Below are positions 8,800-16,377 of a stretch of DNA of 64,000 nucleotides, piece by piece. Each line of letters begins with the position of its first letter. The stretch's first letter is position 1. The position numbers and the translations under genes are program-made. The notes beneath the pieces are model-generated. The model worked only from the letters and a program-made list of their open reading frames with translations, made no database searches and was not told the DNA's origin. This DNA comes from an uncultured Blautia sp. (GTDB lineage Bacteria; Bacillota; Clostridia; Lachnospirales; Lachnospiraceae). The stretch is taken from assembly GCA_900540785.1 (NCBI GenBank), contig UQHF01000002.1:62001-126000 (forward strand), given 5' to 3'.

Positions 8800-9504
8800 T
8801 TGAAGCTTTTGGAAAAATGTAAAAAGTGGATTTCTGTGTGGGAAATTCTGCCGCTTTTATCCATTCTTGCAGTAAACTGTCTTGTATACTGGGGAAGCAG
8901 TATTCTCACAGCAGACAGATACCACTTTGATTTTACGTTCGCATTTGACAGGGCAGTTCCGCTAGTTCCGGAATTTGTCTGGATTTATATTCTTGCCTTT
9001 CCTTTCTGGGCTGTCAATTATATTCTTGCAGGACGGAGGGGAAAGAAAACATTTTACCGGTTTGTGGCAACGGATTTACTGGTACATCTGATGTGTTTTC
9101 TTGTGTTTATGGCAGTGCCGACTACAAATATCCGTCCGGTGATCGCAGGAGACACATTGTCTGAGCGTATGCTTTCCCTTGTGTACATAATGGACGGAGG
9201 AAATATGCCCTCCAACCTTCTTCCTTCTATTCACTGTTATGTGAGCTGGCTCTGCTGGAGAGGATTAAAGGGTGCCAGGGAAATTCCGGTGTGGTATCAG
9301 AGATTTTCCCTCGTATTTGCGGGACTTATCATCATTTCCACACAGGTGCTGAAACAGCATTATATTGTGGACGCCATTGCCGCAGTTCTTCTTGTGGAGG
9401 CTGCATGGCGATTCTTTGCAAAGGAAAGCCGTTATCAGAAGATAATGGATATATTTGAATACTGGAACAGAAAAATCTGGAAAGAAAAGATGGGAGACAA
9501 TTAA
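8800..9504 (+). CDS. PAP2-family membrane phosphatase
   Basis: Integral membrane protein with about five hydrophobic segments. The PAP2 (type 2 phosphatidic acid phosphatase) motifs are visible: PSIHCYVSW for the conserved PSxH block and a later HYIVDAIAA for the HxxxD block. Members act on lipid phosphates such as undecaprenyl pyrophosphate, phosphatidic acid or phosphatidylglycerophosphate; the substrate cannot be told here. The start is TTG 8800, 6 nt after AGGAGG (8788-8793), giving 234 residues. It sits between dnaJ and prmA, neighbours that are adjacent in Bacillus, so it appears inserted into a conserved block. Two bases separate it from prmA. Confidence 0.82.
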   Translation: MKLLEKCKKWISVWEILPLLSILAVNCLVYWGSSILTADRYHFDFTFAFDRAVPLVPEFVWIYILAFPFWAVNYILAGRRGKKTFYRFVATDLLVHLMCFLVFMAVPTTNIRPVIAGDTLSERMLSLVYIMDGGNMPSNLLPSIHCYVSWLCWRGLKGAREIPVWYQRFSLVFAGLIIISTQVLKQHYIVDAIAAVLLVEAAWRFFAKESRYQKIMDIFEYWNRKIWKEKMGDN

Positions 9505-9506
9505 TT

Positions 9507-10460
9507 ATGAAATGGAACCGTTTTACTGTAAAAACAACGACAGAGGCAGAGGACATTGTAATCTGCACACTTGCCGAGGTGGGCGTGGAAGGCGCGGAAA
9601 TCGTAGATAAGCAGCCGCTCACAGAAGAAGATAAGGAGCAGATGTTTGTAGATATTATGCCGGAGAGCCAGGAAGACGACGGCGTGGCATATCTGAATTT
9701 TTATCTGGATGAAGATACAGATAAAGAAGAAATGCTGAAAAAGGTAAGAGAAGCTCTTGAGGAGCTCCGCTCTTTTATGGATATTGGAGAGGGAACTATC
9801 GAGGAATCCGAGACAGAGGACAAGGACTGGATCAACAACTGGAAAGAGTATTTCCATCAGTTCTATGTAGATGATATTCTCATCGTTCCTTCCTGGGAGG
9901 AAGTAAAGGAAGAAGACAAAGATAAAATGATCCTTCACATTGATCCGGGAACAGCCTTCGGAACAGGAATGCACGAGACAACACAGCTTGTGATCCGTCA
10001 GCTTAAAAAATATGTGACAGAGGATACGGAGCTTCTCGATGTGGGAACAGGAAGCGGAATTCTGGGAATCGTGTCCTTAAAGCTTGGTGCAAAGCATGTT
10101 CTGGGAACAGACCTTGACACCTGTGCCGTTCCTGCAGTTGCAGAGAATAAGGAGGCAAATGATATTCCGGAGGAAGCCTTCGACATGATGATCGGAAATA
10201 TCATTGACGACAAAGAAGTGCAGGATAAAGCAGGATATGAGAAATACGACATTGTGGCAGCCAATATTCTGGCAGACGTTCTTGTGCCTCTTACTCCTGT
10301 AATCGTAAATCAGATGAAAAAAGGCGGATATTACATTACTTCCGGTATTCTTGATGTAAAAGAAGACGTCGTTGTGCAGGCTGTAAAAGATGCCGGGCTT
10401 ACAGTTGTGGAAGTGACACATCAGGGCGAGTGGGTGTCTGTCACAGCAAGAAAGGACTGA
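9507..10460 (+). CDS. prmA: Ribosomal protein L11 methyltransferase
   Basis: SAM-dependent trimethylation of ribosomal protein L11. 317 residues: an N-terminal L11-recognition domain, the linker motif IDPGTAFGTGMHETT, and a Rossmann methyltransferase domain with LDVGTGSGILGI and the NIL motif in VAANILADVL. Its place downstream of dnaJ and upstream of rsmE is the common Firmicute order (yqeT-yqeU in Bacillus). Four bases separate it from rsmE. Confidence 0.95.
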   Translation: MKWNRFTVKTTTEAEDIVICTLAEVGVEGAEIVDKQPLTEEDKEQMFVDIMPESQEDDGVAYLNFYLDEDTDKEEMLKKVREALEELRSFMDIGEGTIEESETEDKDWINNWKEYFHQFYVDDILIVPSWEEVKEEDKDKMILHIDPGTAFGTGMHETTQLVIRQLKKYVTEDTELLDVGTGSGILGIVSLKLGAKHVLGTDLDTCAVPAVAENKEANDIPEEAFDMMIGNIIDDKEVQDKAGYEKYDIVAANILADVLVPLTPVIVNQMKKGGYYITSGILDVKEDVVVQAVKDAGLTVVEVTHQGEWVSVTARKD

Positions 10461-10464
10461 TAAG

Positions 10465-11217
10465 ATGCAGCGTTTTTTTGTAGAGCCTTATCAGATCCAG
10501 GAAGAAGATCACAGAATTTCCATTACAGGAGGGGACGTAAATCATATCCGAAACGTCCTTCGCATGAAGACAGGGGAGGAACTGTGGATCAGCGACGGCA
10601 GAGAAAAAGAATACTGCTGCACGATTGAAAGTTTTGAGGAGGAAGAAGTAATTCTTCATATTCTTTATGCTCAGGAGCCGGAATATGAGCTGCCCGGAAA
10701 GATTTATCTTTTTCAGGGTCTCCCAAAAGCAGATAAAATGGAGCTTATTATACAGAAGGCTGTGGAGCTTGGAGCATACAGCGTAGTGCCGGTTGCCACA
10801 AAACGGTGCGTGGTAAAGCTGGACGGTGCAAAAGCAGAGAAAAAGACGGCAAGATGGCAGCAGATCGCAGAAAGCGCAGCAAAGCAGTCAAAACGGATGC
10901 TTGTGCCGGAAGTGCATTCTGTGATGAAGTTTCAAGACGCTCTCGCTCTTGCAAAAGAGCTTGACATCTGCCTTGTTCCCTATGAACTTGCAAAAGGAAT
11001 GAAGGAGACAAAAGCGATCATAGAAAGCATTGAGCCGGGACAGTCCATTGGGATTTTTATCGGGCCTGAGGGTGGTTTTGAGGAAGAAGAAATCCAGATG
11101 GCAATGGAGGCAGGAGCAAAGCCGGTTACACTGGGACACAGAATTTTAAGAACGGAGACGGCGGGACTTGCCATTCTTTCTGTGCTGATGTTCCACCTGG
11201 AAGGAGATAAAGAGTGA
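10465..11217 (+). CDS. rsmE: 16S rRNA (uracil1498-N3)-methyltransferase
   Basis: SPOUT-class methyltransferase modifying U1498 of 16S rRNA. 250 residues: an N-terminal PUA-like domain (GGDVNHIRNVLRMKTGEE) and a C-terminal knotted domain with the SAM-site signatures FIGPEGGFEEEE and LGHRILRTETA. The stop overlaps the ATG of the cysteine desulfurase (TGATG), so they are coupled. Confidence 0.96.
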   Translation: MQRFFVEPYQIQEEDHRISITGGDVNHIRNVLRMKTGEELWISDGREKEYCCTIESFEEEEVILHILYAQEPEYELPGKIYLFQGLPKADKMELIIQKAVELGAYSVVPVATKRCVVKLDGAKAEKKTARWQQIAESAAKQSKRMLVPEVHSVMKFQDALALAKELDICLVPYELAKGMKETKAIIESIEPGQSIGIFIGPEGGFEEEEIQMAMEAGAKPVTLGHRILRTETAGLAILSVLMFHLEGDKE

Positions 11218-12371
11218 TGGAAGTATATTTTGATAATTCCGCTACAACAAAGTGTTATGACGCGGTACGGGAAATTGTGTGCAAAACTATGATGGAGGAT
11301 TACGGAAATCCTTCTGCCATGCACAGAAAAGGCGTGGAGGCAGAGCAGTATATAAAAGATGCAAAAGCGTCCATCGCCCGCCTTATGAAGGTAAACGAAA
11401 AAGAAATCCTTTTCACATCAGGAGGAACGGAATCCAATAACCTTGCCCTCATTGGCGGGGCTGCGGCAAATAAGAGAAAAGGAAATCACATCGTTACAAC
11501 AGCGGTGGAGCACCCAGCAGTGGGACAGCCTGTGGAGTATCTGGAATCTCTTGGTTTCGAGGTGACGATCATTCCTGTAGATGAAAGAGGCGTAGTGCGG
11601 CTGGATGCTCTGGAAAAAGCCCTTCGTCCGGATACGATCCTGGTTTCCACCATGTATGTAAATAACGAGGTGGGCTCTGTCATGCCGGTAGAAAAAATCG
11701 CAAAGCTGGTCCATGAAAAAAGCCCCAAAGCGCTTTATCATGTAGATGCGATCCAGGCATTTGGAAAATACAGGATTTATCCGAAGAAGCTGGGAATCGA
11801 CCTTCTCTCTGTAAGCGGACATAAAATCCACGGACCGAAAGGTGTGGGATTTCTTTATATCAATGAAAAAGCGAGGATAGAGCCGCAGATTTTAGGCGGC
11901 GGACAGCAGGGCGGAATGCGCTCAGGAACAGACAATGTTCCGGGAATTGCCGGTCTTGGCGTGGCAGCAGAGGAGATTTACAGAAACTTTGATGCAAACG
12001 TGGAGCATATGTATCAGTTAAAAGAGCATATGGCAGAGGGGCTTTCCCGGATAGAAAACGTAAAAATAAACGGGATGGAGCTTCGTGAGGGGGCGCCCCA
12101 GATTTTAAGCGTAAGCTTTCTGGGAATCCGAAGTGAGGTTCTTCTTCACACTCTTGAGGACAGAGGGATTTATGTTTCCGCAGGAAGCGCCTGCTCCAGC
12201 CACAAGAGAAAAGCAAGCGGAACACTGACAGCAATGGGACTTTCCGCCGAGCAGAAGGAAAGCACGGTGCGCTTCAGTTTTTGTGAGGAAAATACGTTTG
12301 AGGAAGCAGATTACTGTCTGGAAGTTTTAAGAGAAGTCGTACCGGCTCTCAGAAGATATTCCAGGCGATAG
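11217..12371 (+). CDS. Cysteine desulfurase (NifS/IscS-like), likely sulfur donor to ThiI
   Basis: PLP enzyme transferring sulfur from cysteine as a persulfide. 384 residues from ATG 11217 (an in-frame GTG three bases earlier is less likely because the ATG overlaps the rsmE stop and lies behind AAGGAG). Visible are EVYFDNSATTK at the N-terminus, the PLP lysine in SGHKIHGPKG, and the active-site cysteine loop SAGSACSSHK. The gene lies 13 bp upstream of thiI; in Bacillus the equivalent pair (NifZ-ThiI) makes 4-thiouridine in tRNA, and I infer the same job. No iscU/sufU neighbour argues against a dedicated Fe-S role. Confidence 0.93.
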   Translation: MEVYFDNSATTKCYDAVREIVCKTMMEDYGNPSAMHRKGVEAEQYIKDAKASIARLMKVNEKEILFTSGGTESNNLALIGGAAANKRKGNHIVTTAVEHPAVGQPVEYLESLGFEVTIIPVDERGVVRLDALEKALRPDTILVSTMYVNNEVGSVMPVEKIAKLVHEKSPKALYHVDAIQAFGKYRIYPKKLGIDLLSVSGHKIHGPKGVGFLYINEKARIEPQILGGGQQGGMRSGTDNVPGIAGLGVAAEEIYRNFDANVEHMYQLKEHMAEGLSRIENVKINGMELREGAPQILSVSFLGIRSEVLLHTLEDRGIYVSAGSACSSHKRKASGTLTAMGLSAEQKESTVRFSFCEENTFEEADYCLEVLREVVPALRRYSRR

Positions 12372-12384
12372 GAAAGGAGATACT

Positions 12385-13566
12385 ATGATATTTCACGCAT
12401 TTTTAATTAAATACGCAGAAATCGCAATTAAGGGCAAAAACAGATATATGTTTGAGGACGCCCTTGTAAAGCAGATGCGGATTGCGCTCTCCAAAGTAGA
12501 GGGAGAATTTGAAGTAAAAAAAGAGCAGGGACGCGTGTACGTATTCTGCCCGGAGGTTTATGATTTTGACGAGGCTGTGGAAGCTCTTCAGAAAGTATTT
12601 GGAATTGTGGGAATCTGCCCGGTTGTGATTTACGAGGACAACGGATTTGACAAAATGTGCGAAGACGTTGTATCTTATATGAAAAACAGATACCCGGATT
12701 TTTCCGGAAGCTTCAAGGTATATACGCGCCGTGCAAAGAAATCTTACCCGATTCCTTCTATGGAGGTAAGCGCAAAAATTGGCGGAGCCATTCTTGATGC
12801 CTTTCCGGAGGCTTCCGTTGACGTACATGAGCCGGATATGACCCTTTCTGTGGAAATCCGTGATAAAATTTATGTATATTCAGAGACAATAAAAGGACCG
12901 GGCGGTATGCCTGTTGGGACAAACGGAAAAGCAATGCTTCTTCTTTCCGGCGGGATCGACAGTCCGGTTGCAGGATACATGATCGCAAAACGAGGGGTAA
13001 AAATTGACGCAGTATATTTCCATGCGTCGCCTTATACAAGCGAGAGAGCAAAACAGAAGGTAGTGGATCTTGCAAAGCTGGTTGCAAAATACAGCGGACC
13101 GATTCGTCTCCATATTGTAAACTTTACAGACATTCAGCTTTACATCTATGATAAGTGTCCTCATGAGGAACTTACCATTATCATGCGCCGTTACATGATG
13201 CGTATTGCGGAGCATTTTGCGAAAGAGACAGGCTGTCTCGGCATGATCACAGGAGAGAGCATCGGACAGGTTGCAAGCCAGACACTTCACAGCCTTGCAG
13301 CTACAAACGAAGTATGTACGCTTCCTGTGTACCGTCCGGTGATCGGATTTGACAAACAGGAGATTGTGGAGATTTCCAAGAAAATCGATACATTCGAGAC
13401 GTCTATTCTTCCGTTTGAGGATTGCTGTACGATTTTTGTTGCGAAACACCCGGTTACAAAGCCAAATCTCAAGGTGATCCACCGTTCCGAGACAAAACTG
13501 GAAGAAAAAATAGAAGAGCTCATGGAAGAAGCGTTAAAAACAACAGAGGTTATTGAAATTTCATAA
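12385..13566 (+). CDS. thiI: tRNA 4-thiouridine synthetase ThiI (no rhodanese domain)
   Basis: Adenylates U8 of tRNA and accepts sulfur to form s4U. 393 residues: N-terminal ferredoxin-like domain, THUMP domain (about 60-165), and a PP-loop pyrophosphatase domain with LLSGGIDSPVAGYM. The C-terminus ends shortly after the PP-loop domain, with no rhodanese extension, which is the usual short form in Gram-positives. Transcribed with the cysteine desulfurase. No clear plus-strand terminator follows; the hairpin downstream serves the opposite gene. Confidence 0.95.
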   Translation: MIFHAFLIKYAEIAIKGKNRYMFEDALVKQMRIALSKVEGEFEVKKEQGRVYVFCPEVYDFDEAVEALQKVFGIVGICPVVIYEDNGFDKMCEDVVSYMKNRYPDFSGSFKVYTRRAKKSYPIPSMEVSAKIGGAILDAFPEASVDVHEPDMTLSVEIRDKIYVYSETIKGPGGMPVGTNGKAMLLLSGGIDSPVAGYMIAKRGVKIDAVYFHASPYTSERAKQKVVDLAKLVAKYSGPIRLHIVNFTDIQLYIYDKCPHEELTIIMRRYMMRIAEHFAKETGCLGMITGESIGQVASQTLHSLAATNEVCTLPVYRPVIGFDKQEIVEISKKIDTFETSILPFEDCCTIFVAKHPVTKPNLKVIHRSETKLEEKIEELMEEALKTTEVIEIS

Positions 13567-13597
13567 AGCGATAAAACTGTGTAAAAGGAAAATAAAA

Positions 13598-13624
13598 AGG
13601 AGGAAGTCCTTTGGGCTTCCTCCT
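13598..13624 (-). terminator. Terminator for the HPr-like gene
   Basis: A 12-bp stem (AGGAGGAAGTCC with GGGCTTCCTCCT, one G-T pair, TTT loop). Read on the minus strand it is followed by TTTTTATTTTCC, so it ends the leftward gene. Plus-strand readthrough from thiI meets the same hairpin without a T-run. Confidence 0.85.
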
Positions 13625-13638
13625 GTATACACGAAAGA

Positions 13639-13875
13639 TTATTCGATTGTGTATTTACCGATTACTTCCATTACACTGTCAAGTGCAGGACCGTCAGCAT
13701 GAATGTTCAGATCGATTGGTTTAGATAAATCTAAGCTGAAGATGCCCATGATAGATTTTGCATCGATCACGTATCTTCCGGATACTAAATCAAAGTCGCA
13801 GTCAAATTTGCTGATTTCGTTTACGAATGCCTTCACTTTATCGATAGAGTTCAGTGAAATTTTTGCTGTTTTCAT
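13639..13875 (-). CDS. HPr-like protein lacking the phosphorylatable His15
   Basis: 78 residues with the HPr fold pattern. The Ser46 region is well kept (DAKSIMGIFSLDLS), matching the site phosphorylated by HPr kinase, but the GLHARPA active-site segment is replaced by SLNSIDKVKAFV, and the only histidine is in NIHAD near residue 60. It therefore cannot carry phosphate from enzyme I to PTS EIIA proteins in the normal way. Crh of Bacillus, a regulatory partner of CcpA, is the known precedent for an HPr with serine but no His15. A regulatory role is inferred. It is a single gene with its own promoter and terminator. Confidence 0.85.
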   Translation of the reverse strand: MKTAKISLNSIDKVKAFVNEISKFDCDFDLVSGRYVIDAKSIMGIFSLDLSKPIDLNIHADGPALDSVMEVIGKYTIE

Positions 13876-13916
13876 TGTGATAACCTCCCTTAAGTATTGG
13901 TTTGTTTACAGTTTTC

Positions 13917-13945
13917 ATCTTACCTTTACCCTTAAAAAAAGTCAA
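13917..13945 (-). promoter_or_regulatory. Promoter of the HPr-like gene
   Basis: Minus-strand TTGACT (13945-13940), 17 nt, TAAGAT (13922-13917). A GGGAGG ribosome-binding site precedes the ATG. Confidence 0.75.
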
Positions 13946-14024
13946 GGTAAAAAGAGATAAAAAATAGTTGAAGATTTAGTGAAATTGTATAAAATTTTCG
14001 AAAGACATATAAAGGATGACAAAC

Positions 14025-15362
14025 ATGAATAAAAAAGCAGCATTACACAATTTAGGCTGTAAAGTCAATGCCTATGAGGTGGAGGCAATGCAGCAGCTTC
14101 TGGAGGAGGCAGGATATGAGATCGTGCCGTTTGAGCCGGGAGCAGACGTATATGTAATTAACACCTGTACAGTCACAAATATTGCAGACCGTAAATCAAG
14201 ACAGATGCTTCATAAAGCAAAAAAAATGAATCCGGATGCCATCGTGGTGGCAACAGGCTGTTATGTGCAGACAGATACGGAGAAACTGGATAAAGACGAG
14301 GCAGTCGATCTGATCCTCGGCAACAATCAGAAAAAAAATATTGTGGAGGCTCTTGAAGATTACGAAAAAGAACATCACAAGCTTTCAAGAGTCATTAAGA
14401 TCAATCAGACAAAAGAATACGAAAGTCTTGCCATCAGCCGCACAGCGGAGCATGTGCGCGCTTACATGAAGGTACAGGACGGCTGCAACCAGTTCTGTAC
14501 ATACTGCATTATCCCCTATGCCCGTGGAAGAGTGAGAAGCAGAGACATGGAAAATGTGCTTGAGGAAGCCCGCACTCTTGCAGAAACAGGGTATCAGGAG
14601 GTTGTGCTTACAGGAATCCATTTAAGCTCCTATGGCGTGGATTTTCCGGAAGACAAAAAGGCAGACCTTCTGACTCTGATCGAGGCAGTTCACAAGATAG
14701 AGGGAATCAAAAGAATCCGTCTCGGCTCTCTGGAACCGGGAATTATCACGGAGGAATTTGTAAAACGACTTTCAGAGCTGCCGAAGGTGTGCCCGCATTT
14801 TCATTTATCCCTTCAGAGCGGCTGCGATGCCACACTGGAACGGATGAACAGGCGATACAGAAGCGGGGAATACAGAGAGCGCTGTGAGATTTTAAGAAAG
14901 TATTATGAAAATCCGGCGCTTACCACAGATGTGATCGTTGGATTTCCGGGAGAGACGGAAGAGGATTTTGAAAGTTCCCTTGCATTTGTAAAAGAAATCC
15001 ATTTTTACGAGACGCATATTTTCCCGTATTCCAGAAGACAGGGGACAAAGGCGGCAGCTATGGAGGAACAGCTTACCGAGGCTGTAAAAAAAGCGAGAAG
15101 CGAAAAAATGCTCTCTGTAAACAGAGAGAGAATGGCAGAATATGAAAAATCCCTGGAAGGAAAAACGCTGGAAATCCTTCTTGAGGAAGAGTGCGAGATT
15201 GGCGGAAAAACTTATTATCTGGGACACAGCAGAGAATATGTGCGGACTGCGGTAGAGAAGCGTGACGGACTTTCTGTAAACGATATTGTAACAGTAAAAG
15301 CAGAAAGCTTTCCGGATGGAGAAAGTTTTCGTTGTAATTTGCAGGGAATTATATTAAAATAG
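14025..15362 (+). CDS. mtaB: tRNA t6A37 methylthiotransferase MtaB
   Basis: Radical-SAM enzyme converting t6A to ms2t6A at position 37 of tRNAs reading ANN codons. 445 residues from ATG 14025 (AAAGGA 8 nt upstream; an ATG at 14016 is embedded in that site). The UPF0004 domain has the three cluster cysteines in NLGCKVN, INTCTVTN and ATGCYVQ. The radical-SAM CxxxCxxC motif is in CNQFCTYCIIPYARG. A C-terminal TRAM-like domain follows. In Bacillus the homologue (yqeV) follows rsmE; here nifS-like, thiI and the HPr-like gene intervene. Confidence 0.95.
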   Translation: MNKKAALHNLGCKVNAYEVEAMQQLLEEAGYEIVPFEPGADVYVINTCTVTNIADRKSRQMLHKAKKMNPDAIVVATGCYVQTDTEKLDKDEAVDLILGNNQKKNIVEALEDYEKEHHKLSRVIKINQTKEYESLAISRTAEHVRAYMKVQDGCNQFCTYCIIPYARGRVRSRDMENVLEEARTLAETGYQEVVLTGIHLSSYGVDFPEDKKADLLTLIEAVHKIEGIKRIRLGSLEPGIITEEFVKRLSELPKVCPHFHLSLQSGCDATLERMNRRYRSGEYRERCEILRKYYENPALTTDVIVGFPGETEEDFESSLAFVKEIHFYETHIFPYSRRQGTKAAAMEEQLTEAVKKARSEKMLSVNRERMAEYEKSLEGKTLEILLEEECEIGGKTYYLGHSREYVRTAVEKRDGLSVNDIVTVKAESFPDGESFRCNLQGIILK

Positions 15363-15393
15363 AAATGAAGTAATTGTAAGGACGTGAGAGAAA

Positions 15394-15666
15394 ATGGCAG
15401 AGAATAATCTGGGGAATACCCAATATTTCAGGACAAAACCGGATCAGGAGCTTGAGGTAAAAGAAGTTTTGGATCTGGTGTACAATGCAATGGATGAGAA
15501 GGGATACAATCCGGTAAATCAGATAGTGGGATATATTATGTCCGGAGACCCGACTTATATTACCAGCCACAAAGGCGCAAGAAGTATGATCATGAAAGTG
15601 GAGCGCGACGAGCTGGTTGAAGAACTTTTAAACGAGTATATTAAGAATAAATCCTGGGAACGATAA
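15394..15666 (+). CDS. IreB family regulatory phosphoprotein (DUF965)
   Basis: 90 residues of the IreB/YrzL family, recognised from KEVLDLVYNAMDEKGYNPVNQIVGYIMSGDPTYITSHKGAR. In Enterococcus, IreB is phosphorylated by the PASTA kinase IreK and influences cephalosporin resistance; that role is not shown here. It lies 3 bp ahead of ruvX and one gene ahead of the DUF1292 protein, a conserved Firmicute cluster. Confidence 0.9.
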   Translation: MAENNLGNTQYFRTKPDQELEVKEVLDLVYNAMDEKGYNPVNQIVGYIMSGDPTYITSHKGARSMIMKVERDELVEELLNEYIKNKSWER

Positions 15667-15668
15667 TT

Positions 15669-16094
15669 ATGAGAATACTGGGATTGGATTACGGCTCAAG
15701 GACAGTGGGGGTGGCAGTAAGCGACCCGCTGGGCCTTACAGCTCAGAGTGTGGAAACCATATGGCGCAAACAGGAAAATAAACTGCGTCAGACTTTGGCA
15801 CGTATTGAAGAACTTGTTTCGGAATACCAGGTTGAGACGATTGTTCTGGGGTATCCGAAAAATATGAATAATACCATTGGGGAGCGGGCTTTGAAATCTC
15901 TGGAATTCAGGGAAATGCTGGAGAGAAGAACAGGCCTGCCTGTTGTTATGTGGGACGAACGGCTTACTACAATAGAAGCGAACCGCACATTGATGGAGAG
16001 CGGTGTGAGAAGAGAGAATCGTAAGGAGCATTTGGACCAGCTGGCAGCTATTTTTATTTTACAGGGATATTTGGATTCCCTGAGGAACGGATAA
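15669..16094 (+). CDS. ruvX: YqgF/RuvX-family RNase H-like nuclease
   Basis: 141 residues. LGLDYGSRTVGVAVSDPLG at the N-terminus carries the first catalytic Asp of the RNase H fold, VLGYPKNMNNTIGERA follows, and WDERLTTIEANRTL and DQLAAIFILQGYLD supply the other acidic residues. YqgF proteins are implicated in 5' processing of pre-16S rRNA and in resolving junctions. It forms an operon with the IreB and DUF1292 genes. Confidence 0.92.
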   Translation: MRILGLDYGSRTVGVAVSDPLGLTAQSVETIWRKQENKLRQTLARIEELVSEYQVETIVLGYPKNMNNTIGERALKSLEFREMLERRTGLPVVMWDERLTTIEANRTLMESGVRRENRKEHLDQLAAIFILQGYLDSLRNG

Positions 16095-16109
16095 GGACGG
16101 TTAAATAAG

Positions 16110-16367
16110 ATGGAAAAAATTAAATTTCAGTCAGAGGACGGAACATCTGTGGAATTTTTTGTGGAGGAGCAGACAAGCATAGGCGGAACTGCATACCTCC
16201 TTGTTTCTGATTCCGCGGAAGATGAAGCACAGGCGTACATTTTAAAAGACGTGTCCGATACAGAGAGCCAGGAAGCCTGCTACGAGATGGTAGAGGACGA
16301 GGAAGAGCTTGAGGCCGTATTCAAGGTTTTTGAGCAGATGATGGAAGATGTGGATTTTGAAATGTGA
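16110..16367 (+). CDS. DUF1292 domain protein
   Basis: 85 residues, very acidic, with a predicted beta-rich first half (IKFQSEDGTSVEFFVEEQT) typical of DUF1292 (YrzB). Function unknown. Its fixed position after ireB-ruvX is the main argument that it is a real gene. It is followed 10 bp later by the RNase J gene. Confidence 0.85.
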   Translation: MEKIKFQSEDGTSVEFFVEEQTSIGGTAYLLVSDSAEDEAQAYILKDVSDTESQEACYEMVEDEEELEAVFKVFEQMMEDVDFEM

Positions 16368-16377
16368 GGTGCAATGA

